Below are positions 1 through 6,258 of a DNA stretch of 6,570 bases, in pieces. Where the stretch lies: assembly GCA_022801735.1 (NCBI GenBank), contig JAAWSW010000066.1, positions 1 to 6,570 on the forward strand, read 5' to 3'. The DNA comes from Bacilli bacterium (GTDB lineage Bacteria > Bacillota_I > Bacilli_A > RF39 > UBA660). A program made the position numbers and the translations under genes. Position 1 is the stretch's first letter; each line of letters begins with the position of its first letter. Below the pieces are notes generated by a model. It was not told the DNA's origin and searched no databases. It was given only the letters and a program-made list of their open reading frames with translations.

Positions 1-207
1 TGCTTCAGGAACTCGTCCGTCGGCTCTATGAGAATGCAGTTTATACAGCTCCCTTGGCAGTCCAGGTTCACCTGCTTTACAGATGGGGCAAGTGCCTTTA
101 TCTGCTGAGCCATTTTGCTGGTCTTGCAAATATTCTGTTTGTATTCTTTTTATGTTTTGTTCTGCTGTTGTATATTATTATAGATAGATTTCGGCTCTGC
201 GCGTAAC
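1..207. other. GC-richer edge segment with partial, unassigned open frames
   Basis: The first 120 bases are about 52% G+C by hand count, against roughly 30% or less in the rest of the window, and codons here end in G or C far more often. Two minus-strand frames run off the left edge. One has an ATG at 113-111 and reads MAQQIKALAPSVKQ onward with a Cys cluster (CQGSCINC), but no ribosome binding site precedes the ATG. The other is open from 174 to 1 and contains CPICKAGEPGLP, a possible half zinc-finger knuckle, with no good start. A plus-strand frame (3-206) is also open and ends in a hydrophobic stretch. I do not recognise any of them and cannot say which, if any, is coding. Foreign origin (mobile element edge) or an assembly join are both possible. 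Confidence 0.45.
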
Positions 208-243
208 ATATTAGATGATTTTGATAAACATATGGAACATATT

Positions 244-1056
244 TTACTTTTTTTGTCTGAATTCTATAATTACAGAAGCAACTTCTGAATCAGAATGATC
301 GAATACATAATCAAGACCTTTTTGAATCGCCTTATTAAAGCCTTTAATTACATCAGGATTTTCTTCAATATAACTTTTTTTCGCATTATAAGCAGTATAA
401 GGAACAACCCCACCTAATTCTCCAACTGAAGCAACAATATGACCATAGCCTTCTTTTTCAAGTTCAGAAGCAGTAGGTTCAAATAAAGTTACAAAATCAC
501 CATTACCACCGATAAAAGACCCAGACATAGAAGAAAACTCAACACTAGTATCAATATCAGTAGCAGAACTACTAATGCCATTAGAATTAAGAGCCCATTC
601 AAGCGTTAATGCAGGCATTCCTCCTTGTCTACCTCCAAGAATCTTTTTATCCTTTAAGTCTTCCACAGTAAAATTCTTAATATCCTCTCTAGCAACTAGG
701 AAACTACCATCACGTTTAGTAAGTGCTCCAAAATTAACTAAATAATCTTTTTCACCTTGCTGATAAACATAAATAGTTGCCTCACTACCACAGAAGCCTA
801 TTTGAACGTCTCCAGATAAAACAGCAGAAGTAACTTTATCTGCACCAGCGGTAAGCATAATTTCAACATCTAAGCCTTCATCCTCAAAGTAACCTAAAGC
901 ATGAGCAACATACTGTGGTGTATAGAAAATACTATGAGTAACCTCACCAACTTTAACCTTAGTAAGTGCTTTTTCATCTTTAGTATCATCCTTAAAAATA
1001 AAATATCCTGCTATAATAATTCCACATAAAATTAAACCAATAACAAATTTTTTCAT
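244..1056 (-). CDS. ABC transporter substrate-binding protein, NMT1/THI5-like, probably C-terminally truncated
   Basis: This resembles the periplasmic-type binding proteins of nitrate/sulfonate/taurine or thiamine-precursor (NMT1/THI5) ABC importers; the actual ligand cannot be told. An N-terminal hydrophobic segment (residues 4-21) follows MKK. It contains LILC at 8-11, but the residue before Cys is Leu, so this is not a normal lipobox and a membrane anchor is as likely as a lipoprotein. Family features in order are GEVTHSIFYTPQYVAHALGY (37-56), GLDVEI (61-66), a GDVQIGFCGSEA stretch (82-93) and a QGGMPALTLEWAL stretch (144-156). AGGAG lies just upstream of the ATG. The protein has 270 residues where relatives usually have about 320-340, and it stops right after DHSDSEVASVIIEF, where the family continues with a further C-terminal helical part of roughly 60 residues. 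No permease or ATPase gene is adjacent in the window. The fold assignment is firm; activity is doubtful because of the missing end. Confidence 0.85.
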   Translation of the reverse strand: MKKFVIGLILCGIIIAGYFIFKDDTKDEKALTKVKVGEVTHSIFYTPQYVAHALGYFEDEGLDVEIMLTAGADKVTSAVLSGDVQIGFCGSEATIYVYQQGEKDYLVNFGALTKRDGSFLVAREDIKNFTVEDLKDKKILGGRQGGMPALTLEWALNSNGISSSATDIDTSVEFSSMSGSFIGGNGDFVTLFEPTASELEKEGYGHIVASVGELGGVVPYTAYNAKKSYIEENPDVIKGFNKAIQKGLDYVFDHSDSEVASVIIEFRQKK

Positions 1057-1079
1057 AACCTCTCCTTTCTTTTCAATTT

Positions 1080-1108
1080 ATTATATTCTATAAACCCCAA
1101 TAGGTGAA
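1080..1108 (-). promoter_or_regulatory. Candidate promoter of the substrate-binding protein gene
   Basis: Read on the minus strand, a perfect TATAAT (1085-1080) is preceded after 17 bases by TTCACC (1108-1103), a 4/6 match to the -35 consensus. Transcription would begin near 1073, giving a leader of under 20 bases that holds only the AGGAG ribosome binding site. This leaves no room for a riboswitch such as the TPP element sometimes found before thiamine-type transporters. Confidence 0.6.
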
Positions 1109-1118
1109 TTAAAAACGG

Positions 1119-1147
1119 AAGACAAAAAAATCATAATGTGATATAAT
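1119..1147 (+). promoter_or_regulatory. Candidate extended -10 promoter of the PRiA4_ORF3-like gene
   Basis: TATAAT at 1142-1147 is preceded by TG at 1139-1140, forming an extended -10. AAGACA at 1119-1124 is a 4/6 match to the -35 box with a 17-base spacer. The start site would be near 1154, followed by the AGAAGGA ribosome binding site and ATG at 1172. It is back to back with the promoter at 1080-1108: the two -35 boxes are only about 10 bases apart, so a protein bound between them could affect both genes. Confidence 0.6.
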
Positions 1148-1171
1148 GCACATAGAAAGAAGGAAAATAAA

Positions 1172-1717
1172 ATGAATATTGAAATGAACATAAACTTAGA
1201 TGGTTTTGAAAAAGAAATAAATAGGGTTATAACAGTTAATGATGATATTTCATTAAAAGATTTTTGCGAAGCGATTATTGAATCAATGAATGGGCTTTTA
1301 GAACACCTATATATTTTAACTCATGATAAAATTAATTATATGTCAAATGGATTTGATGCCAGACGTTTTGATGAAGAACCAATAGGCGAAAAGCAATTAT
1401 CATATCTTAAATTAAAGGAAAATGATAAAATGAATTTAGAATACGATACAGGTGATGGCTGGAATTTTAATATTGAAGTAACTAAAATAAGTGAAGGGAA
1501 GAAAGAAAAAACATTTACAGTATTAGAAGGTAAGGGAAAAGGTATAATTGAAAATTGTGGTGGACAATGGGGATTAGACCAATTTATAAAAGGAACTGCT
1601 GATAAAGATATGACAGAATGGTATCTAGAAATATTTGAAACAGATAAATTATATGATATAAATGATTTCAATTTAAAAAAATTAAACAATTATTTAGATT
1701 CAACTTATAACAAATAA
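1172..1717 (+). CDS. PRiA4_ORF3-family protein (plasmid pRiA4b ORF-3-like)
   Basis: The 181-residue product matches the pattern of the pRiA4b ORF-3-like family, whose biochemical role is not established. Visible family features are the central YDTGDGWNFNIEV (91-103, corresponding to the usual YxxDxGDxWxHxI), then GKGKGIIENCGGQWGLDQF (120-138, corresponding to the PPEDCGGxxGYxxF block), and a C-terminal DMTEWYLEIF followed by YDINDFNLKKLNNYL (161-175), the family's closing 'FDxxxFdlxxlN' motif. The conserved Pro-Glu-Asp of the middle block is replaced by IIEN. There is no signal peptide or membrane segment, so it is cytoplasmic. AGAAGGA lies 7-8 bases before the ATG, and no alternative upstream start is needed. 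It stands alone between its own promoter and a terminator about 75 bases downstream. Members of this family often sit near mobile elements, but nothing here shows that for this copy. Confidence 0.8.
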   Translation: MNIEMNINLDGFEKEINRVITVNDDISLKDFCEAIIESMNGLLEHLYILTHDKINYMSNGFDARRFDEEPIGEKQLSYLKLKENDKMNLEYDTGDGWNFNIEVTKISEGKKEKTFTVLEGKGKGIIENCGGQWGLDQFIKGTADKDMTEWYLEIFETDKLYDINDFNLKKLNNYLDSTYNK

Positions 1718-1790
1718 AAACTTAGCCGATAATTTTTAATACTAACTTTATATATAGAAAAAAGACTGTGGATAGTAAAAAGCCGTGTGT

Positions 1791-1838
1791 AAAACAAGTG
1801 ATTTAGGGAAAATATTACTTGTTTTTTTTTTTTTTTTT
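1791..1838 (+). terminator. Rho-independent terminator with a very long T tract
   Basis: AAAACAAGTGAT (1791-1802) pairs with ATTACTTGTTTT (1814-1825), a 12-bp stem with one G-T pair and an 11-base loop, running straight into 17 consecutive T (1822-1838). It would end transcription of the PRiA4_ORF3-like gene. The T tract is about twice the length a terminator needs. Confidence 0.75.
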
Positions 1839-1848
1839 GAGATAAAAT
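1819..1848 (+). promoter_or_regulatory. Candidate promoter of the surface-protein gene, T tract in the spacer
   Basis: TAAAAT at 1843-1848 matches the -10 box at 5/6 positions. The best -35 with sensible spacing is TTGTTT (1819-1824, TTG matching), 18 bases upstream, and 14 of the spacer bases are T. The start site would be near 1855, and TAGGAGTG just after it is the ribosome binding site for the ATG at 1872. The -35 match is weak and sits in the terminator stem, so this is tentative. No better promoter is visible between 1718 and 1871. Confidence 0.4.
1822..1838 (+). repeat. Homopolymer T17 tract
   Basis: There are seventeen uninterrupted T by direct count. It is both the tail of the hairpin at 1791-1825 and part of the spacer of the candidate promoter before the surface-protein gene. 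Mononucleotide runs of this length are prone to slipped-strand length change, so the true length may vary between cells and between sequencing reads. Confidence 0.9.
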
Positions 1849-1871
1849 AAGATTAAGATAGGAGTGAATAT

Positions 1872-3185
1872 ATGAGTCAAAGGAAAAAGAATAATATAAT
1901 AATAGGAAGTTTGTGTGCAGTAGTATTACTAATGGTAGTAGGATATGCGGCTTTTAGTAGTATATTAAATATTAATGGGACAAGTAGTATAAGTTCAAAT
2001 TGGGATATTGAGATAACCGCAATAGATGAAAAAAATAAAGTAGGAGGAGCTGCAACAGCAACAAAAGAAAATGGAGATAAAAAGATAGAAGGTATAGGAA
2101 CATTAACAGCCTCATTTGAAACAAATTTAGTGTCTCCAGGAGATAGCATAGAGTATGATATAACTATAACCAATAAAGGAAGTTTAAATGCTAAATTAGA
2201 TAATATAACATTATCAGAACCAAATAATGAGGCAATAATATTTACAACATCAGGATTAACAGAGGGAACAACATTACCAGCCAATAATGGAACAGCAGTA
2301 TTAACAGTAAAGGTAGAATATAGTAATGCAGTAACAAGCCAACCAGATAAAACAATAGGAAATCTAACAGTAACACTTGATTACTCACAAGATAGTGGAA
2401 GTGAAGTAACTCCAGGTGGTGAAACGGCTGCTGATATGTTAATAGCAGGAGTTACAGATAGTGGCGATGGCTTATATGAGGATGAATATGAGTCTGGAAG
2501 ATATATTTATAAAGGAAAAAATCCAAATAACTATATAACTTTCAATAATGAACCTTGGAGAATTTTATCTGTAGAAGCCAATGGAACTATAAAATTATTT
2601 AGAAATATAAGTATAGGCAATCAACCATGGGATAGTACCAATGTGAATGACTGGACTAGACCCGCTACATTAAACACTTATCTAAATGATACATTTTATA
2701 ATAGTCTAGATAGTAATGATAGGACAAAAATCGCAGATTCTACTTTTTCTGTTGGTGCTGTACGTACTGAAAATACAGATGTATTTCCTACTACATATCG
2801 AACTATGCCTCAAATTATAGAAGATGAAAAACAGACATTATGGAAAGGTAAAATTGCCCTATTAACTATAAGCGACAGAATAAGAATATATACTAATACA
2901 GAGTCATGTGGATCTTATAGCGATATCATTGCAAATGAAGATTTATGTGCTGATTATTCATGGGTATTTAATAATACTAATAGTACAAAAAATTATTTTT
3001 GGCTACTTTCCCCATATATTAGTTACGATTGGGCTGAAAATAGTATATATATATCCAATTCAAAAGCAATTGGACAAGATAGTGCAAATTTTAGCAATTT
3101 TGGGGTTGTTCCAGTCTTATATTTAAAATCTGATATAAATTTATCAGGAGAAGGAACACAGTCAAATCCATATATAATAAATTAA
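1872..3185 (+). CDS. Exported surface protein: TasA/SipW-type leader and beta domain plus DUF6273-like C-terminal module
   Basis: This is a 437-residue extracytoplasmic protein of unknown function. MSQRKKNN is followed by one hydrophobic segment (9-28) ending in GYAAFSSILNINGTSSI, the leader style of TasA/CalY-like proteins processed by SipW-type signal peptidases. Residues about 42-172 look like an all-beta domain (SPGDSIEYDITITNKGSLNA at 88-107). A short acidic/Gly-rich linker (173-185) leads to a second module (186-437). This begins AADMLIAG, continues YITFNNEPWRILSVEANGTI (221-240), and ends with YFWLLSPYIS (375-384) and GVVPVLYLKSDINLSGEGTQ (411-430), a pattern I associate with DUF6273-like 'WLRSP...VRPVLYL' modules. 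Cys346 and Cys359 could form a disulfide. There is no LPXTG motif. TAGGAGTG gives a clear ribosome binding site. It is monocistronic and convergent with the M23 gene. Threonine codons are nearly all ACA in the first half but split between ACA and ACT in the second, so the two halves may have different histories. Confidence 0.75.
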   Translation: MSQRKKNNIIIGSLCAVVLLMVVGYAAFSSILNINGTSSISSNWDIEITAIDEKNKVGGAATATKENGDKKIEGIGTLTASFETNLVSPGDSIEYDITITNKGSLNAKLDNITLSEPNNEAIIFTTSGLTEGTTLPANNGTAVLTVKVEYSNAVTSQPDKTIGNLTVTLDYSQDSGSEVTPGGETAADMLIAGVTDSGDGLYEDEYESGRYIYKGKNPNNYITFNNEPWRILSVEANGTIKLFRNISIGNQPWDSTNVNDWTRPATLNTYLNDTFYNSLDSNDRTKIADSTFSVGAVRTENTDVFPTTYRTMPQIIEDEKQTLWKGKIALLTISDRIRIYTNTESCGSYSDIIANEDLCADYSWVFNNTNSTKNYFWLLSPYISYDWAENSIYISNSKAIGQDSANFSNFGVVPVLYLKSDINLSGEGTQSNPYIIN

Positions 3186-3191
3186 TAAAAT

Positions 3192-3225
3192 AAAAAGTCT
3201 AAGAAATTACTCTTAAACTTTTTTT
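3192..3225. terminator. Bidirectional terminator between convergent genes
   Basis: AAAAAGTCTAAG (3192-3203) pairs with CTTAAACTTTTT (3212-3223) with one mismatch and an 8-base loop. It has T on the plus-strand exit and A/T-rich sequence (T on the minus strand) on the other. It lies 7 bases after the stop of the surface-protein gene and overlaps the last codons of the M23 gene, so it can serve both converging transcripts. Confidence 0.65.
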
Positions 3226-4031
3226 AACTTACCCTGTTTTAACAAACTAAGTAAATAAACATTTTGATTATAAGTTCCATGATAATCATCAATTCCATTC
3301 TCATGCGCCAAAAGAGTACGGTAATTAAAAGAACTATCGATTCCAATTGATTTAAGCCCGTCGACTATAGAACCATACTTATAATCAGAATTACTAATAA
3401 ATTCAGATTCTATGTTATTATTATCTATGTCATTAGATGATATAACCGTTTTAGAATCAGAAACTTTTTTAGTAACCCTTTCTACTCCAACATTAGAATT
3501 AACAGAACTACTAGTCACAGTTTTAACAGAACTATTATCTAAAGCAGGTGTAGACACATCAGATGAAATTTTAGATTCATTAGAATCAACTTTATTGTTT
3601 TCTAAAACAGGTTCTGCCTGTTTTTTAGATATATACTCAGTCGGGTTCATTCTAGTTTCATCAGAATTCCTAACCTCAAAATGCAAATGAACACCATGCG
3701 CATTGCCAGTATTACCCATAGTACCAATTTTATCTCCTTTACTAATACGTTCACCAGCTTTCACACTGACACTCCCAGGTTTCAAGTGGGCGTATAAAGA
3801 CTTAGTACCATCATCATGTTTAATTTTAACAAAATTACCATAACTAGCAGTTCCACGTGCATTTTGATTGTTAGTAGTCACAGTACTAACAGCAATCTCT
3901 ACTGTTCCATCACTAACCGCTATAACATCGCTAACACTGTGACCTTCGCCAACAACATCAATAGCCTTATGATAGGAAGAATATGACTGCGTTACCACTT
4001 CATCTGTATGCATTAATACCTGTCCATCCAA
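3213..4031 (-). CDS. M23 family metallopeptidase without signal peptide (LytM/lysostaphin-like)
   Basis: This is a predicted zinc endopeptidase that cuts peptide cross-links of peptidoglycan. The catalytic domain occupies residues about 18-134: HKAID supplies zinc ligands His21 and Asp25, LYAHLKPG supplies His82, and GVHLHFEV supplies His115 and zinc ligand His117. All the key residues of the M23 family are present, and NPTEYI (129-134) closes the domain as usual. A Ser/Asn/Val-rich, low-complexity linker (about 140-212) leads to a 60-residue tail (DYKYGSIVDGLKSIGIDSSF onward, ending LLKQGKLKKV), which resembles short wall-binding tails on phage-type lysins and amidases. The start is TTG: AAAGGAGG lies 7 bases before it, and an in-frame TAG at 4049-4047 rules out a longer protein. 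No signal peptide or membrane segment is therefore encoded, which is unusual for a wall hydrolase and fits a lysin-like or non-classically released enzyme. It is convergent with the surface-protein gene and divergent from pcrA. Confidence 0.88.
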   Translation of the reverse strand: MDGQVLMHTDEVVTQSYSSYHKAIDVVGEGHSVSDVIAVSDGTVEIAVSTVTTNNQNARGTASYGNFVKIKHDDGTKSLYAHLKPGSVSVKAGERISKGDKIGTMGNTGNAHGVHLHFEVRNSDETRMNPTEYISKKQAEPVLENNKVDSNESKISSDVSTPALDNSSVKTVTSSSVNSNVGVERVTKKVSDSKTVISSNDIDNNNIESEFISNSDYKYGSIVDGLKSIGIDSSFNYRTLLAHENGIDDYHGTYNQNVYLLSLLKQGKLKKV

Positions 4032-4038
4032 ACTTATT

Positions 4039-4046
4039 CCTCCTTT
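4039..4046 (-). promoter_or_regulatory. Strong ribosome binding site that fixes the TTG start of the M23 gene
   Basis: On the minus strand AAAGGAGG (4046-4039) is a near-perfect Shine-Dalgarno sequence, 7 bases before TTG (4031-4029). The next in-frame ATG is residue 7 and is much farther from it, so TTG is the preferred start. Confidence 0.8.
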
Positions 4047-4110
4047 CTAGCCCCTTCATATGTAATATACTGCATCCACCTATCAAATTCCTGCCTAAAA
4101 ATCAAAAAAA

Positions 4111-4139
4111 ATTATAAAATTTTAAATATACCCCCTAAA
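4111..4139 (-). promoter_or_regulatory. Possible promoter of the M23 gene
   Basis: On the minus strand a perfect TATAAT (4116-4111) has TTTAGG (4139-4134, 3/6) 17 bases upstream, giving a leader of about 70 bases. The region is so AT-rich that -10 look-alikes are expected by chance, for example TATATT at 4130-4125 and 4069-4064. Confidence 0.3.
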
Positions 4140-4151
4140 AAAGAAAAATTA

Positions 4152-4160
4152 TGGTATCAT
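4152..4160 (+). promoter_or_regulatory. Candidate extended -10 promoter of pcrA
   Basis: TGG followed by TATCAT (4155-4160) fits an extended -10 element, and no -35 box is visible 17 bases upstream. The start site would be near 4167, only about 9 bases before the pcrA ATG, so the message would have a very short leader carrying at most a weak GGTGA (4167-4171) as ribosome binding site. Confidence 0.4.
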
Positions 4161-4175
4161 TAATATGGTGATAGT

Positions 4176-6254
4176 ATGGATTTAAAAACATTAAATGATA
4201 AACAACAAGAAGCGGTAGAACTTACTGATGGACCAATATTAATCTTAGCAGGAGCAGGAAGTGGAAAAACAAGAGTATTAACAACAAAAGTAGCATACCT
4301 AGTATTAGACAAAGATGTGAACCCCTATAATATACTTGCAATCACTTTTACCAATAAAGCAGCCAAAGAAATGAAAGAAAGAACTGTAAAAATGTTAGGT
4401 AAAGATGCTTATAATATTCAAATATCTACATTCCATTCATTAGGACTCCTAATTTTAAGAGAAAACTATGATAAATTAGGTTATGATAAAAACTTAACCA
4501 TCCTTGATAGTGATGATACCTTAACAGTCATAAAAAAAATCTTGAAAGAAAAAAACTTAGACCCTAAAGCCTATAATCCAAGAGCAATAAAAAACAAAAT
4601 CAGCAGTGCTAAAAATGAATTAGTAACCCCAGAAGAATACGGTGTATTCGCGAGTTCAGAATATGAACAAATAATAACTGAGATATATCAAAAATATGAA
4701 AAGAAAATAAAAACCAATAACTCTGTAGATTTTGATGATTTATTAATATTACCAATTAAACTATTTAAAAAATATCCAGAAATATTACAAAAATATCAAG
4801 AAAGATTCAAATATTTATTAGTAGACGAGTATCAAGATACAAATGAAGCACAATATATTCTAATAAAAATGTTAAGTGCTAAATACAAAAATATCTGTGT
4901 AGTAGGTGATATAGACCAATCAATATATGGATTTAGAGGAGCTAATTACAGAAATATATTAAACTTCGAAAAAGATTATCCTAATGCCAATGTAATCCTA
5001 TTAGAAGAAAACTATCGTTCAACTAGTAATATTTTAAACGTTGCCAATGATATTATAAAAAATAATAAAAAAAGAAAAGAAAAAAACTTATGGACTAAGA
5101 ACGAAGAAGGATTAAAAATAAAATACCATCGTTCATACGATGAACAGGATGAAGCTCATTATGTTATGGATGGAATAAAAAGATTGATTAACGCAGGTGA
5201 AGATAAAGAAGGAATCGCTGTTTTATATAGAACCAATGCCCAGTCAAGAAATATGGAAGAAGCATTACTTAGAGAAAATATTCCATATAAAGTAGTAGGT
5301 AGTTTTTACTTCTATAATAGAAAAGAAATTAAAGATTTAATTAGTTACCTAAAATTAATATACAATCAAAATGACGACGTCAGTTTAATGAGAGTAATAA
5401 ATGTTCCAAAAAGACAAATTGGACCAAAAACAATAGAAAATCTAGCAATAAAAGCCACTACCAATGGAACAAGTATGTATGATGCAATTGATAGTGGAAA
5501 AGAATTAGAATTCAAAAAAATAATAGAAAAAATAAAAAAACAAAGTGAAGATATCTCATTAACCGATTTAGTAGATTTAATATTAACAGAAAGCGGAATA
5601 AAAAAAGAATTAGAAAACGAAAAAACATTAGAAGCAGAAGTTAGATTAGAAAACTTAGAAGAATTTAAATCAATAACTAAAAACTTTGAAGAAAATAATG
5701 GTATTATTTCTTTAGAAGAATTTCTTATGGAAATTAGTTTAGTTTCGGATATAGAAGAACATAAAAACAATACAGATGTAGTTACTCTAATGACAATTCA
5801 TTCTGCTAAAGGTCTAGAATTCAATCACGTCTTTATAATTGGATTAGAAGAAGGAATATTTCCACATACCAACTGTATGGATTCACCAGATGAAATAGAA
5901 GAAGAACGTAGGTTATGTTATGTAGCCGTAACTAGAGCAAAACAAAGTTTAACATTAGTTAATTCTAAAAGAAGAATGTTATATGGTAATACTAATGCTA
6001 ATCCTCCAAGTAGATTTATCGAAGAAATTGATAAAAAATACTTAGATTCTGATGTGCCAGAAGAAAAACCAATATTTAAAAAAGCCGAAATGATAGATGA
6101 GGATGCCACTTATAGTGTTGGAGATAAAGTAGTTCATGATAAATACGGTGAAGGTATTATAGTCGCTGTAGGTAGTATTTTAACTATTGCATTTTCTCAT
6201 AAATATGGTATCATTAAAATAATGAAAGGTCATAAAAGCATAAGAAAGGTGTGA
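4176..6254 (+). CDS. pcrA: UvrD/PcrA-type superfamily 1 ATP-dependent 3'-5' DNA helicase
   Basis: This cytoplasmic SF1A helicase unwinds DNA in excision repair, replication restart and clearing of RecA or stalled polymerase. All motifs are visible: Q motif LNDKQQEAV (6-14), Walker A AGAGSGKT (25-32), Ia TFTNKAAKEM (57-66), II LLVDEYQDTN (214-223), III VVGDIDQSIYGFRGA (242-256), IV LEENYRST (276-283), V TIHSAKGLEF (540-549) and VI EERRLCYVAVTRA (576-588). The C-terminal part (about 645-692, YSVGDKVVHDKYGEGIIVAVG) matches the Tudor-like tail that in PcrA/UvrD contacts RNA polymerase. The length of 692 fits PcrA, slightly short of the usual 720-750. Small departures from the common PcrA text (GDIDQSIYGF for GDADQSIYRW, CYVAVTRA for AYVGITRA) make RecB- or Rep-like naming conceivable, but the Tudor tail favours PcrA. 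Many Bacilli have ligA next to pcrA; here a small membrane-protein gene follows instead, 4 bases after the stop. Confidence 0.95.
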   Translation: MDLKTLNDKQQEAVELTDGPILILAGAGSGKTRVLTTKVAYLVLDKDVNPYNILAITFTNKAAKEMKERTVKMLGKDAYNIQISTFHSLGLLILRENYDKLGYDKNLTILDSDDTLTVIKKILKEKNLDPKAYNPRAIKNKISSAKNELVTPEEYGVFASSEYEQIITEIYQKYEKKIKTNNSVDFDDLLILPIKLFKKYPEILQKYQERFKYLLVDEYQDTNEAQYILIKMLSAKYKNICVVGDIDQSIYGFRGANYRNILNFEKDYPNANVILLEENYRSTSNILNVANDIIKNNKKRKEKNLWTKNEEGLKIKYHRSYDEQDEAHYVMDGIKRLINAGEDKEGIAVLYRTNAQSRNMEEALLRENIPYKVVGSFYFYNRKEIKDLISYLKLIYNQNDDVSLMRVINVPKRQIGPKTIENLAIKATTNGTSMYDAIDSGKELEFKKIIEKIKKQSEDISLTDLVDLILTESGIKKELENEKTLEAEVRLENLEEFKSITKNFEENNGIISLEEFLMEISLVSDIEEHKNNTDVVTLMTIHSAKGLEFNHVFIIGLEEGIFPHTNCMDSPDEIEEERRLCYVAVTRAKQSLTLVNSKRRMLYGNTNANPPSRFIEEIDKKYLDSDVPEEKPIFKKAEMIDEDATYSVGDKVVHDKYGEGIIVAVGSILTIAFSHKYGIIKIMKGHKSIRKV

Positions 6255-6258
6255 AACA

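Noticed and set aside
259..264. GAATTC at the point where the binding-protein homology stops, suggesting a cloning join
   Set aside because: The same hexamer occurs elsewhere in the window (for example within the M23 gene and pcrA), so it is expected by chance and not evidence of a cloning artefact.
1057..1171. Riboswitch (for example TPP) before the NMT1-like binding protein gene
   Set aside because: The candidate promoter leaves a leader of under 20 bases and no conserved riboswitch core is visible.
1336..1689. Long open frame on the minus strand inside the PRiA4_ORF3-like gene
   Set aside because: It is antisense to a well-supported gene, has a Phe/Ser/Ile-rich composition typical of a reverse-strand shadow of AT-rich coding sequence, and lacks a recognisable domain.
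1718..1790. Possible small RNA ending at the 1791-1838 terminator
   Set aside because: No convincing -35/-10 pair lies upstream at the right distance. The terminator is adequately explained by the preceding gene.
1877..2284. Minus-strand open frame within the surface-protein gene
   Set aside because: It is a mirror of the A-ending codons of the real gene; the product is hydrophobic low-complexity text without a motif.
2908..3126. Plus-strand 72-codon frame overlapping the end of the surface-protein gene in another frame
   Set aside because: The main frame keeps its domain pattern through to the stop, so this is not a frameshifted continuation, and its Ile-rich text has no recognisable motif.
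4125..4135. Second, short G tract (G5 on the minus strand) directly followed by TATATT, resembling the poly(G) promoter
   Set aside because: Five G are too few to be hypermutable, and no -35 box lies at a workable distance. It is probably chance in AT-rich sequence.
5366..5770. Minus-strand open frame inside pcrA
   Set aside because: It is antisense to helicase sequence that is intact in its own frame; its Ser/Phe/Ile-rich composition is a shadow.
6252..6254. Alternative genetic code (TGA = Trp), as in mycoplasmas
   Set aside because: TGA ends pcrA exactly at the expected C-terminus, with a new gene starting 4 bases later, and conserved Trp positions use TGG. Code 11 fits.
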